Below, one piece after another: positions 6,490 to 15,193 of a DNA stretch of 18,597 nucleotides (position 1 is its first letter; each line of letters starts with the position of its first letter). The stretch is from an uncultured Clostridia bacterium (GTDB lineage Bacteria > Bacillota > Clostridia > Lachnospirales > Lachnospiraceae), in the NCBI GenBank assembly GCA_947088195.1, contig CAMUFS010000014.1:1-18597 (forward strand). The letters run 5' to 3'. The notes under the pieces are model-generated. The model was not told the origin of the DNA, did no database searches, and worked only from the letters and a program-made list of their open reading frames with translations. Position numbers and translations under genes: made by a program.

Positions 6490-7788
6490 ATGAATTTCAA
6501 ATCAGATCCGAGATTTGAAGGAGTAAAACCATTTCAAGAGAAGGTTTGGCTGAGTAGTCCTACCATGCATGGAAAAGAGTTGGAGTATATTACAGAGGCA
6601 TATAAAACAAACTGGATGAGTACGGTTGGGGAAAATATTGATGAGCTGGAGAGGATAACGGCAGAATATATAGGAGCAAGGTATGCGGTGGCATTGTCTT
6701 CTGGCACGGCGGCTTTGCACCTTGCCGTCAGACTTGCGGGGGAAAAATTATATGGCGCTTCAAAGGTTGGGCATGGAGTGCTGGAGGGGCGGAAAGTATT
6801 TTGCTCTGATATGACTTTTAGCGCGACAGTAAATCCTGTGGCCTATGAAGGAGGAGAAGCCGTTTTTATAGACACAGAATATGATACATGGAATATAAAT
6901 CCTGATGCACTGGCAAGGGCATTTGAGATGTATCCCGATGTCAAGCTTGTTATAATTGCCCATCTTTATGGTGTTCCGGGAAAAATAGAGGAAATACAAA
7001 GGATATGTAAAGAGCATCATGCATTAATTATTGAGGATGCCGCAGAGAGCTTAGGTGCTACCTATAAAGGAAAAAAGACAGGATGTTTTGGAGATTATGG
7101 TGTAATTTCTTTTAATGGAAATAAGATTATTACAGGCTCATCCGGCGGAGTTCTTTTATGTAAGGATCTGGAAGCAGCAAATAAAGCAAGAAAATGGAGT
7201 ACGCAGAGCAGGGAGAATGCCTTATGGTATCAGCATGAAGAGGTGGGCTATAACTATAGAATAAGTAATATAGTTGCGGGAGTAGCGAGAGGACAATTTG
7301 AATATTTAGAGGAACATATACATATAAAACAGACCATATATGAGAGGTATAAAAAAGGATTTAATGGTTTTGCTGTAATTGTAAATCGATTTTTTGTTAA
7401 TTTTACTATACCTAATTTCTGGCTGTCATGTTTAATGATTGATTGCGCTGCTATGTGTCCAGCCATAAGAGGAGAACAAGACAGTTTATACATTCATGCT
7501 CATAAAAAAAGCTGTCCTACGGAATTATTGGAATTATTGAAATTTTTTGGTGCAGAGGGGCGTCCAATATGGAAGCCAATGCATATGCAGCCAATTTACA
7601 GAATGAATGATTTTATTACAGTGGATGGCTCAAAAAAGGGAATGAATAATTTTGATAAAAATATAGAAAAGTCCAATGATGTGGGTGCGGATATATTTGA
7701 AAGGGGAATTTGCCTGCCATCTGATATAAAGATGACAGAAGAACAACAAGATAAAATAATTGATATTATTTGCCGGTGCTTTATATAA
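6490..7788 (+). CDS. DegT/DnrJ/EryC1-family (PglE-like) sugar aminotransferase
   Basis: This 432-residue protein is a fold-type I PLP enzyme. It shows SSGTAALHLA (70-79) for phosphate binding, DAAESLGA (183-190) with the Asp that contacts the PLP ring nitrogen, and SFNGNKIITGSSGG (207-220) with the Schiff-base lysine K212. The GNKI form is typical of the PglE/WecE group, which aminates a nucleotide-linked 4-keto-6-deoxy sugar. The acetyltransferase next in line supports formation of a UDP-4-acetamido or bacillosamine-like sugar. The dehydratase that would make the keto sugar (PglF type) is not in the window. The start follows GGGAG at a good distance and is the first gene of the operon. Aminotransferase identity is firm; the exact sugar is inference. 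Confidence 0.9.
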   Translation: MNFKSDPRFEGVKPFQEKVWLSSPTMHGKELEYITEAYKTNWMSTVGENIDELERITAEYIGARYAVALSSGTAALHLAVRLAGEKLYGASKVGHGVLEGRKVFCSDMTFSATVNPVAYEGGEAVFIDTEYDTWNINPDALARAFEMYPDVKLVIIAHLYGVPGKIEEIQRICKEHHALIIEDAAESLGATYKGKKTGCFGDYGVISFNGNKIITGSSGGVLLCKDLEAANKARKWSTQSRENALWYQHEEVGYNYRISNIVAGVARGQFEYLEEHIHIKQTIYERYKKGFNGFAVIVNRFFVNFTIPNFWLSCLMIDCAAMCPAIRGEQDSLYIHAHKKSCPTELLELLKFFGAEGRPIWKPMHMQPIYRMNDFITVDGSKKGMNNFDKNIEKSNDVGADIFERGICLPSDIKMTEEQQDKIIDIICRCFI

Positions 7789-7817
7789 GAAATAAAGTAC
7801 AAAAAGAAAGGTTCTGT

Positions 7818-8426
7818 ATGAAGGGGCTTGTTATTGTTGGTGCATCTGGTCATGGAAAAGTTGCGGCTGATATTGCAAAGAGAATGGGATATAAAAATAT
7901 TGTATTTTTAGATGATAACAATAATGTAAAAAGCTGTCTATATTATCCTGTAGTTGGAACAGTAAAGGATATGGAGTGTTATAAGGAATATGATTTTTTT
8001 ATCGCCATAGGGGACGGAAGGACACGAAGAAAATTGCAGGAAGCATCGATAAAAATAGGCTGTAGGATGGTATCACTGTTCCATCCAAAAGCAATTATAA
8101 GCTCTTTTGTCAAGATTGGAGCGGGAACTATAGTGGTTGCGGGGGCGGTGATTAATTCTGGAACAGTAATAGGCTCAGGATGTATTGTCAATACCTCTTC
8201 TTCCATCGATCATGATTGCAGAATAGGTGATTACAGTCATGTGGCTGTTGGGGCCCATCTAGCAGGTGAAGTTGAGGTCGGTTCAGATTCATGGATTGGT
8301 GCCGGAGCGACGGTGAACAATCAAGTTTCCATTTGTGATGGTTGTATGATCGGAGCAGGTGCGGTGGTAATTCACAATATAGAAGTTCCGGGTACCTATA
8401 TAGGGGTTCCGGCAAAGAGAAAATAG
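7818..8426 (+). CDS. PglD-like sugar O/N-acyltransferase (left-handed beta-helix)
   Basis: The 202-residue protein has the two-part PglD layout. An N-terminal Rossmann-like domain starts LVIVGASGHGKVAADIA (4-20) and binds the UDP-sugar. C-terminal hexapeptide repeats (about 95-195, such as IGAGTIVVAGAVI) form a beta-helix that binds acetyl-CoA. H132 in SIDHDCRIGD matches the catalytic base of NeuD/PglD enzymes. It probably N-acetylates the amino sugar made by the preceding aminotransferase, 29 bp upstream. The start at 7818 is chosen because it gives the normal family N-terminus and has an AAAGG site; an in-frame start at 7770 lies inside the previous gene. Confidence 0.9.
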   Translation: MKGLVIVGASGHGKVAADIAKRMGYKNIVFLDDNNNVKSCLYYPVVGTVKDMECYKEYDFFIAIGDGRTRRKLQEASIKIGCRMVSLFHPKAIISSFVKIGAGTIVVAGAVINSGTVIGSGCIVNTSSSIDHDCRIGDYSHVAVGAHLAGEVEVGSDSWIGAGATVNNQVSICDGCMIGAGAVVIHNIEVPGTYIGVPAKRK

Positions 8427-8455
8427 AAAGAATAATAAGTAAGGAATATTGGGAT

Positions 8456-9121
8456 ATGATTGTACTTGTAATCGCACCACATCCAGATGATGAGATAATA
8501 GGGGTTGGTGGGACAATAGCAAAAAGAGCAGAAAATGGTGATATGGTATATGTCTGTGTTGTTACAAAGGGATATGCACCTTTGTTTTATGAGAGCTTGA
8601 TTAAGCAAGGCAGAGAAGAATGTCAAGAGGCAGATAAATTATTGGGTGTAAAGGAGACAATGTTTTTAGATTTTCCCGCTGTGGCTTTGGAGACAATTCC
8701 TCGTTACAAACTAAATGGAGGGTTGAGGAAAGTGATAGAGAAGATTCAGCCAGATGAGGTTTATATTCCCCATAGAGGTGATATGCAGTTGGATCACCAA
8801 TTCGTGGCAGATGCCGCGATGGTTGCACTTCGTCCTAAATATAAGGATGCTGTAAAAAGAATTTATTCTTATGAAACATTGTCTGAAACAGGATGGAATA
8901 TCCCTAATGTTACAAATGAATTTGTACCCACTGTATATGAGAATATAAGCAGCACCATTGAGAAAAAATTAGCTGCAATGAATATATTTCAGTCTCAAAT
9001 TTCTGCTTTTCCAAATGCCAGATCAATCGAGGCGATCAAAGCATTGGCAAGCTTTAGAGGTGCTATGGTGACAGTAAATGCCGCTGAGGCATTTAGCTTA
9101 ATTAGGGAAATTAAGGAGTAG
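8456..9121 (+). CDS. PIG-L family deacetylase
   Basis: The 221-residue protein opens with APHPDDE (7-13), the zinc-binding and catalytic motif of PIG-L/LmbE deacetylases, and has the second histidine motif DH (113-114) after PHRGD (105-109). The family hydrolyses N-acetyl groups on sugars such as GlcNAc derivatives. Its position between an acetyltransferase and the lipid-linking transferase suggests deacetylation of a sugar in the repeat unit, perhaps to free an amine for another acyl group. The start at 8456 gives the canonical short N-terminus, with AAGGA 10 nt upstream; an upstream in-frame start (8342) overlaps the previous gene. No signal peptide is present, so the enzyme is cytoplasmic. 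Confidence 0.9.
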   Translation: MIVLVIAPHPDDEIIGVGGTIAKRAENGDMVYVCVVTKGYAPLFYESLIKQGREECQEADKLLGVKETMFLDFPAVALETIPRYKLNGGLRKVIEKIQPDEVYIPHRGDMQLDHQFVADAAMVALRPKYKDAVKRIYSYETLSETGWNIPNVTNEFVPTVYENISSTIEKKLAAMNIFQSQISAFPNARSIEAIKALASFRGAMVTVNAAEAFSLIREIKE

Positions 9122-9125
9122 CGAG

Positions 9126-9767
9126 ATGTATCGTAAATATATAAAAAGATGGATGGATATTTTTATTTCCGCCAGTGCGATGGTGCTTCTATTTCCTGTT
9201 CTTTTCATTCTTGGATTTTTGATAGGAATGGATATGGGATTTCCAATTCTATTTCGGCAAAAGCGTGTTGGAAAAGATGAAAAAATATTTGTGATGTATA
9301 AATTTAGAACAATGAGTGATAAAAAGGACAGCAAAGGAAATTTACTGCCAGATGAATTTCGCATTACGAAATTAGGAAAATTTTTGAGAGGAACTAGCTT
9401 AGATGAGCTTCCTGAATTGGTGAATATTCTGAAGGGGGATATTTCAGTGGTTGGCCCAAGGCCGCTTCTTGTAGAGTATTTGCCTTATTATACAGAATTT
9501 GAAAGACAGCGCCATAAGGTAAGAGGAGGATTGACGGTCCCAGAGGTTCTTTATCATAATATTATGCCAACCTGGGAAGAACAGTTTGCCTATGAGGTTG
9601 ATTATGCAAATAATGTAAATTTTTTGTTGGATGTAAAAATTATTTTTAAGACTGTGGCAGGAGTCTTTCTAAGAAAACAGAAAAATTATGGTATATATGT
9701 GAGACGGCCATTGACAGAGGAGAGAAATGTACAAAATGAAAAAAGTAGTTGCCATTCATCAACCTGA
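9126..9767 (+). CDS. PglC-like monotopic phosphoglycosyl transferase (initiating sugar transferase)
   Basis: The 213-residue protein is a small bacterial sugar transferase. It has one re-entrant membrane helix (about 12-35), the motif FRQKRVGKDEKIF (43-55), YKFRTM (58-63), the catalytic dyad D93/E94 in TSLDELPEL and VVGPRPLLVEYLP (108-120). The family moves a sugar-1-phosphate from a UDP-sugar to undecaprenyl phosphate at the cytoplasmic face, starting the repeat unit. The C-terminal part is unusual: the usual RPGITGWAQVNGRN segment is replaced by RGGLTVPEVLYHNI (133-146), though WEEQF is kept. AAGGAG overlaps the end of the deacetylase gene, 4 bp upstream. The 3' end overlaps the next gene by 41 bp. 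Confidence 0.9.
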   Translation: MYRKYIKRWMDIFISASAMVLLFPVLFILGFLIGMDMGFPILFRQKRVGKDEKIFVMYKFRTMSDKKDSKGNLLPDEFRITKLGKFLRGTSLDELPELVNILKGDISVVGPRPLLVEYLPYYTEFERQRHKVRGGLTVPEVLYHNIMPTWEEQFAYEVDYANNVNFLLDVKIIFKTVAGVFLRKQKNYGIYVRRPLTEERNVQNEKSSCHSST

Positions 9768-10458
9768 TTATATTCCATGGCTTGGTTTTTATTATAAAAT
9801 GGCACATTGTGATACATTTGTATATTTGGATGATGCACAATATTCAAACGAGGCAGATCATAATGTCAATGTCATTAAGACACCACAAGGTGCATATAGG
9901 CTGAAAATACCTGTGGAACAGCATTTGGGAGATCCGATATGCCATGTTCGCACAAAAGATGAATTAAAGTGGAAGGATAAGCATTTAAAAACAATCAGGA
10001 TGAATTATTGCAGGGCACCATTTTTTGATAAGTATTTTTCTGAATATGAAAATATTATCAGAAAAGAATACCATTCCATCGCAGAGTTAAATATGGGAAT
10101 CAATCAATATATATGTAGTCAATTTGGCATATTTCCCAATATTATAAAAAGCTCTGCTATGCAGATTACTTCAGCAAAAGAGCAGAGAGTGATTGATATA
10201 TGTATTCAGGCAGGTGCAGATATTTATCTTTCTGGAACAGGAGCAAGAGTATACCAGCAGGAAGAGCATTTTACAAAACAAGGGCTTACACTGAAATATC
10301 TTGATTATAAAGCGATACAATATCATCAAATATGGCCTAAAGTAGGATTTATGCCAAATATGTCTGTGATCGATTATATTTTTAATTGTGGCTTTAATTG
10401 GGAATACGTAGAAAGACAGGTTAAGGAGCTAAATCATGGAGATAGGGAGTTTTATTGA
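9727..10458 (+). CDS. WbqC-family protein
   Basis: The 243-residue protein has the WbqC signature AIHQPDYIPWLGFYYKM (9-25), then FVYLDDAQYS (31-40), a central SGTGARVYQ and the C-terminal MSVIDYIFNCG. WbqC-like proteins occur in O-antigen and other polysaccharide clusters. Their biochemistry is poorly known, and a role in adding glycine or a similar acyl group to a sugar has been suggested for a relative. Here the gene is sandwiched between the initiating transferase (41-bp overlap) and a DegT-like protein (23-bp overlap), which suggests a shared step with the latter. GAGGAG precedes ATG 9727; ATG 9736 is an alternative start three codons in. Confidence 0.88.
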   Translation: MYKMKKVVAIHQPDYIPWLGFYYKMAHCDTFVYLDDAQYSNEADHNVNVIKTPQGAYRLKIPVEQHLGDPICHVRTKDELKWKDKHLKTIRMNYCRAPFFDKYFSEYENIIRKEYHSIAELNMGINQYICSQFGIFPNIIKSSAMQITSAKEQRVIDICIQAGADIYLSGTGARVYQQEEHFTKQGLTLKYLDYKAIQYHQIWPKVGFMPNMSVIDYIFNCGFNWEYVERQVKELNHGDREFY

Positions 10459-11449
10459 ACTGCAGCTTCCACAAGCAGGAGAATGGTTTGATTCTATTTC
10501 TGAAAAAAGAATAGCGCGGCTTAACAGTGGACGAGCTGCGATATATTATGCACTTTCCTTGACTGGCTGTAAAGAGCTCTGGGTGCCATATTATCAATGT
10601 GAATCGGTAAGAGATTTTTTGTCAAGAAAATATATAAAAATTCATTATTATCATATTGACAAAGATTTTTCCCCTGTTGATATTCGACAGGCAGAGAATG
10701 AGGCGGTTCTTATTGTAAATTATTTTGGAATATTCTCAAGTGAGAAAATACAAAGTATAGCGGCCTCATACAGACATGTAATTATAGACAATTCTCAGGC
10801 ATTTTTTTCACCGCCATTAGAAAATTGTTATAATGTATATTCTGCGAGAAAGTTTATTGGAGCACCAGATGGAGCGTATGTAATTGGAGATGGAGCGGAC
10901 AGGCTTATAGAGAAATATAAAAAAGGATATTCATCGGATACCTCTTTGTTTTTATTGCAGAGAATAGAATATGGTTGTGAGGGCAAGGCTTATCAGTCCA
11001 GACAATTAAATGAACAGCGAATTGATAAGGAAGATGTCATGCAAATGTCTTCGCTGACACAATACATATTAAGAGGAACGGATTATCTGCGGATAAAGAA
11101 AAAGAGAAAAGAAAATTTTGAGTTAGTCAATAGCCAATTAAAAAATATAAATAGTATCCATGTAATGCAATCTCATTCAGAGTTAAATGTTCCAATGGTA
11201 TATCCGTTACTTATCGAAAATGATGGCATACTGGAATATTTATTAAAGCTAGGGCATTATCAAGGGCGCTGGTGGAATTATATTAGAGAGGAATTGCCAG
11301 AGCATGTATTTGAACATTATCTTGCAAGGTATATGATACCAATAACCATCGATCAGCGCTATGACAGGGAGATATTAAAAACATTGTGCGAAGCAATTCT
11401 GTTATTTATAGAAGGTAGCGGAAATACATGGGAAAAGGAACAGGGATAA
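10436..11449 (+). CDS. Divergent DegT/DnrJ/EryC1-like PLP-dependent protein
   Basis: The 337-residue protein is shorter and more divergent than the aminotransferase at 6490 but keeps the three PLP landmarks. These are NSGRAAIYYAL (30-40) for the phosphate-binding loop, IDNSQAFFS (117-125) with D118 and Q121, and SARKFIG (136-142) with the candidate Schiff-base lysine K139. It should be an active aminotransferase-like enzyme, but the substrate is unknown. It overlaps the WbqC-family gene by 23 bp and has an AAGGAG site inside that gene, so the two are likely co-translated and may act on the same sugar substituent. Confidence 0.8.
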   Translation: MEIGSFIELQLPQAGEWFDSISEKRIARLNSGRAAIYYALSLTGCKELWVPYYQCESVRDFLSRKYIKIHYYHIDKDFSPVDIRQAENEAVLIVNYFGIFSSEKIQSIAASYRHVIIDNSQAFFSPPLENCYNVYSARKFIGAPDGAYVIGDGADRLIEKYKKGYSSDTSLFLLQRIEYGCEGKAYQSRQLNEQRIDKEDVMQMSSLTQYILRGTDYLRIKKKRKENFELVNSQLKNINSIHVMQSHSELNVPMVYPLLIENDGILEYLLKLGHYQGRWWNYIREELPEHVFEHYLARYMIPITIDQRYDREILKTLCEAILLFIEGSGNTWEKEQG

Positions 11450-11451
11450 GG

Positions 11452-12357
11452 ATGTCTTTCAATAAAGAAAAGTATGGAAATTATGAGCTATATAATGGCA
11501 TTACTGTGCGTCAGATGCAGAATAAAATGATAGAAATTCTAAAATACTTTATTAAAATTTGTGAGGAAAATAATCTTCGGTATTGGTGCGGCGGAGGAAG
11601 TATGCTTGGAGCTGTCAGGCACCAAGGCTTTATTCCATGGGATGATGATATTGATGTTTTTATGCCAAGGCCAGATTATGAAAGGTTGTATGAAATTTGG
11701 AATCAAATTGGTGACAGAAAAAATTATTCTTTGTTTCGAACAAATAGCAAGCACAATATGCACACAGCGAATATGCATCTGGTAGATATTCACACAACCT
11801 TTATTCATAAGCATAACAAGGAGGAGGATATTCCTCATGGAGTGTATATTGATATTGCTCCCTTTGATGGTTGTCCAAGCAATATTGCTTTGCGCGGAAG
11901 CCAGATCTACCATGCTATTTTATTTTCTGTTTACAATGTACAGAGATTGCCAGACAATCAAGGAGAATTTTTAAAAATACCAGCTCAAATATTATTATCT
12001 CTTGTAAAAGATCCAAAAAAGCGATACAGGATTTGGAAAAAACATGAAAAGGCGATGGCGAAATATAATTATGATGATTGTAGATATGTCAAGGAAATTA
12101 TGACATCTTTCAAAGGACTGTTCCGGTTATATCCAAAAAAATATTTTGAAAGAAGAGATGCTGATTTTGAGGATATCACAATACGAATACCATACCATGC
12201 AGAGGAATATTTGAGCCGTATTTATGGAGATTATAAGAAGCTTCCGCCAGAAAATAAACGCATGGTTCGATTTGATGATATTGTGTATATTGATCTCGCC
12301 CATTCCTATCGGAAATATAAAGGAATCTATTATATGACAGGAAAAAATAGGAAATGA
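11452..12357 (+). CDS. LicD-family phosphotransferase
   Basis: The 301-residue protein has the LicD/fukutin nucleotidyltransferase-like core: YWCGGGSMLGAVRHQGF (44-60) and IPWDDDIDVFMPR (61-73) with the metal-binding acidic cluster. Family members transfer a phospho-group such as phosphocholine from a CDP-activated donor to a glycan, and the mammalian relatives fukutin and FKRP transfer ribitol phosphate from CDP-ribitol. With a cytidylyltransferase in the same operon, alditol-phosphate transfer is a reasonable guess; phosphocholine is less likely because no licABC-like genes are seen. ATG 11452 lies 2 bp after the previous stop. ATG 11428 is an in-frame alternative with an equally weak ribosome binding site. 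The 3' end overlaps the next gene by 4 bp (ATGA). Confidence 0.88.
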   Translation: MSFNKEKYGNYELYNGITVRQMQNKMIEILKYFIKICEENNLRYWCGGGSMLGAVRHQGFIPWDDDIDVFMPRPDYERLYEIWNQIGDRKNYSLFRTNSKHNMHTANMHLVDIHTTFIHKHNKEEDIPHGVYIDIAPFDGCPSNIALRGSQIYHAILFSVYNVQRLPDNQGEFLKIPAQILLSLVKDPKKRYRIWKKHEKAMAKYNYDDCRYVKEIMTSFKGLFRLYPKKYFERRDADFEDITIRIPYHAEEYLSRIYGDYKKLPPENKRMVRFDDIVYIDLAHSYRKYKGIYYMTGKNRK

Positions 12358-13259
12358 GCGTAGAAATCTGTGTACTTATGAGTACCTACAATGGTGAAAA
12401 ATATCTTGCTGAACAGATAGAAAGTATATTGGCTCAAAAAGATGTGAACGTTTCTTTGCTTGTGCGGGATGATGCTTCGTCGGATAAAACATGTGAGCTA
12501 TTAATGGATTATAATCGACAAGGAAAATTAAATTGGTATGCTGGCAATAATCTGGGAGCGGCGAGAAGCTTTTGGGATTTAATAAAAAAGGCTCCCGATT
12601 CCACTTATTATGCTTTTTCTGATCAGGATGATGTGTGGGATACAGATAAACTTATAAGTGCCATACATCAGATAAAAAAGCTAAATAATAAAAAACCAAT
12701 ATTATATTTTTCAAATAAAACATTAGTAAATAAAGATGGGAAAGCTTTACATAAAAAAGATGAATATGTGCGTGGAGTAACACTGAATTATTCTTTATTA
12801 AAAGGGTTTGCTTCAGGATGCACCATGGTTTTTAATAAAGCCTTATATAATGAATTGATAAAATATGAGCCCCAGACTATGACAATGCATGATTCGTGGA
12901 TTTTAAAGGTAGCAGGTGCTGTGGGTACCGTGATTTACGACAAGACACCTCATATTTTTTATAGACAGCATGGAAATAATACCGTTGGAAATCAGACAAG
13001 AATAAAACAATTTAAGAGATATATAAAAAATATTACATATTATAGTCATGATACTATGCGATCGGATATGGCTTGGCAGTTATTGACTATTTATGGAAAA
13101 CAGATGCGGCCGCGTGATAGAAAATATTGTGTTTTGTTGGCGAATATTAGAAAATCATTTTATTCGAGAATGCATTTATTTTTTTCTGGTTATTTAAAAA
13201 CGCAGCATCCAGCAGATATATTTTTCTTTAAAATATTTATTTTATTAGGCTGGCTTTGA
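12354..13259 (+). CDS. Family 2 glycosyltransferase (rhamnosyltransferase-like)
   Basis: The 301-residue protein has a GT-A fold of family GT2. It begins VLMSTYNGEKYLAEQIESI (7-25), has the nucleotide-binding RDDASSD (38-44), and the donor and metal motif SDQDDVW (89-95), followed by GFASGCTMVFN and an HDSW segment that normally holds the catalytic base region. Members with SDQDDVW often transfer rhamnose or similar 6-deoxy sugars from a dTDP or UDP donor. The sugar cannot be fixed here. It is coupled to licD by an ATGA overlap. No membrane segments are evident, so it acts at the inner face of the membrane. Confidence 0.9.
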   Translation: MSVEICVLMSTYNGEKYLAEQIESILAQKDVNVSLLVRDDASSDKTCELLMDYNRQGKLNWYAGNNLGAARSFWDLIKKAPDSTYYAFSDQDDVWDTDKLISAIHQIKKLNNKKPILYFSNKTLVNKDGKALHKKDEYVRGVTLNYSLLKGFASGCTMVFNKALYNELIKYEPQTMTMHDSWILKVAGAVGTVIYDKTPHIFYRQHGNNTVGNQTRIKQFKRYIKNITYYSHDTMRSDMAWQLLTIYGKQMRPRDRKYCVLLANIRKSFYSRMHLFFSGYLKTQHPADIFFFKIFILLGWL

Positions 13260-13295
13260 TTTTGAATAAAATGGTATGCGAGGAATGGAGAAAAA

Positions 13296-14393
13296 ATGTT
13301 TTTTTTATTGCTTAGTGCATTAATTTTTATCACGTATTTTCTGGCAAAATTCAATTATTCGAATAGAAGACGAGATGAATTATTGATAGGAGCTATCATA
13401 GTAATCTGTTTTTCCATGGCGATGGCGTGGAGACCCTTATATTTTCCAGATACCAAAGGATATCATGAGATTTTTCGAATGATTGACAGCAATAAGCAAT
13501 ATGGCTTTGATCCCTTTGGAGAGATTTTTACAGTTGAATATGGATTTTTGTACTTAATGAAATTTGTCAAACAGTTTACAAATAATGTTCATATTTTTTA
13601 TTTCTGTTTAAATTTACTTACCAGCACTCTTTTTCTCTATGGAGCAAAGCAAGTTACAGAACAAGTGTTAAATATGGAATTTAATGGTCTTGCTGTGCTT
13701 GCGATATATATGGCATATTTTGGAATGTATTATACAGGAATTGCCATTCGGCAAGGACTTTCGTTGTCCTTAAGTATTTGCTGTATTCCTCTGATAAAGA
13801 AAAGAAGCTATATAAAAGTGTGCATATTATTGATGCTGTCTTTTTTTATTCATAGATTGGCGATAATTAATATTGGAGTATTTATAATATTTGCTTTTTT
13901 TAATCAGGACTTTGGAAGAAGAAAATATGCTATCGTTTGGATGGCCTGCGGAGTGTATTTATTATTTAATACAAGTACATGGATACAAGAGCTGTTTGCT
14001 GGCATATTGAGCAAATTACTTCCTCTGATTCATATGGAATCGTTTATGTATTATATTACAGATTATATGCAGGATGTATTTCAAATATCAAAATTAAATA
14101 TTTTAATATGGTTATTTATTGGTATTCTTACTTATTACAGCAATAGGATAGGAAATACAAAATGCTTGCTTAATATTGTCTATGCAGGTTTACTGATTTC
14201 TATTCTTCTCTATACTATGAAAGGTTCAAGTAGAATATATGATTATTTTACCATATATTCTGTTCTTATCGTGGCAGGTGCTGTGAAGAAAATAGGAAAT
14301 TTCACTATAAAGATGACAGATATGTTTATTAATTTTAGTATTCTTGGAATTTTGGCAGCTGAGATATTTTTAATATGTTTTATAGTGTTTTAA
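13296..14393 (+). CDS. EpsG-family membrane protein, probable polysaccharide polymerase (Wzy-like)
   Basis: The 365-residue protein is strongly hydrophobic, with about 9-11 membrane helices spread over its full length. It has the features of the EpsG family: an extracellular loop with WRPLYFPDTKGYHEIF (45-60, containing an Asp and Tyr typical of the family), GIAIRQGLSLSLS (148-160) and SFFIHRLAI (182-190) with a conserved His. EpsG proteins take the place of Wzy polymerases and join repeat units at the outer membrane face. It is the only multi-spanning protein in the window. GGAG lies just upstream of the ATG. Confidence 0.85.
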   Translation: MFFLLLSALIFITYFLAKFNYSNRRRDELLIGAIIVICFSMAMAWRPLYFPDTKGYHEIFRMIDSNKQYGFDPFGEIFTVEYGFLYLMKFVKQFTNNVHIFYFCLNLLTSTLFLYGAKQVTEQVLNMEFNGLAVLAIYMAYFGMYYTGIAIRQGLSLSLSICCIPLIKKRSYIKVCILLMLSFFIHRLAIINIGVFIIFAFFNQDFGRRKYAIVWMACGVYLLFNTSTWIQELFAGILSKLLPLIHMESFMYYITDYMQDVFQISKLNILIWLFIGILTYYSNRIGNTKCLLNIVYAGLLISILLYTMKGSSRIYDYFTIYSVLIVAGAVKKIGNFTIKMTDMFINFSILGILAAEIFLICFIVF

Positions 14394-14453
14394 AATTAGT
14401 ACACACAGGAAAAAGAAGGATAAAACAATACATGTAAGGATTTGGGAGTAGAT

Positions 14454-15179
14454 ATGAATATTGGTATTATTTTTGCAGGCGGTGTTGGCAGAAGAATGAA
14501 TACAAGAGAGAAGCCTAAACAATTTCTTAATTTATATAATAAGCCTATTATTATATATACATTGGAGCATTTTGAAAATAGTCCTGATATTGATGCGGTT
14601 GTGATAGCATGTGTGAAGGATTGGATTCCGTACCTTGTAGATTTACTAAAGCATTTTCATATACAGAAAGTGAAAAAAATAGTGCCGGGAGGAATGACGG
14701 GGCAGGAATCCATTTATCATGGATTAATAGCTGCAAGGGAAATCTCAGAGGAAAAAAATCCGGTGGTGTTAATACATGATGGGGTTCGTCCCTTAATAAA
14801 TAGCCAGTTGCTCGCAGATTGTATAGCTTCAGTAGAAAAATATGGAAATGCGATAGCCTCAGGAAAAGTCACAGAGACAATCACAGTGATTGACGAAAAT
14901 GGAAGTGTTGACATTGTCGTTCCAAGAGATCAATCAAGGGTTGCGAAAGCACCACAATGTTTTCGATTATCCGATATTCTAACAGCACATGAGCAGGCAA
15001 GAAAGGATGGAAAAATGGATTTTATTGATAGCTGTACGATGATGACATATTATGGATATAAAATTCATCTGATAGATGGACCAGATGAAAATATAAAGAT
15101 TACGACTCCCAGTGATTATTATTCTGTGAGAGCGATATTAGATGCCAGGGAAAATGCTCAGATATATGGTGTGTGGTAG
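14454..15179 (+). CDS. IspD/TarI-family cytidylyltransferase
   Basis: The 241-residue protein has the IspD/TarI fold: IIFAGGVGRRMN (5-16) with the CTP-binding glycine-rich loop, KPKQFL (20-25) with the transition-state lysine, IHDGVRP and a C-terminal KITTPSDY. The family makes CDP-linked methylerythritol (IspD) or CDP-ribitol (TarI). In an operon with a LicD protein and an SDR, a CDP-alditol product is more likely than isoprenoid synthesis; this is inference from context. ATG 14454 is preferred, with GGGAG 5 nt upstream. A TTG at 14442 in the same frame is less likely. A 60-bp gap separates it from EpsG. Confidence 0.88.
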   Translation: MNIGIIFAGGVGRRMNTREKPKQFLNLYNKPIIIYTLEHFENSPDIDAVVIACVKDWIPYLVDLLKHFHIQKVKKIVPGGMTGQESIYHGLIAAREISEEKNPVVLIHDGVRPLINSQLLADCIASVEKYGNAIASGKVTETITVIDENGSVDIVVPRDQSRVAKAPQCFRLSDILTAHEQARKDGKMDFIDSCTMMTYYGYKIHLIDGPDENIKITTPSDYYSVRAILDARENAQIYGVW

Positions 15180-15193
15180 TAGCGGATAAAAAT

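Noticed and set aside
14454..15179. Housekeeping ispD of the methylerythritol phosphate pathway
   Set aside because: Sequence motifs alone allow it, but the location inside a glycan operon with LicD and an SDR makes a CDP-alditol role more likely; kept as an alternative only.
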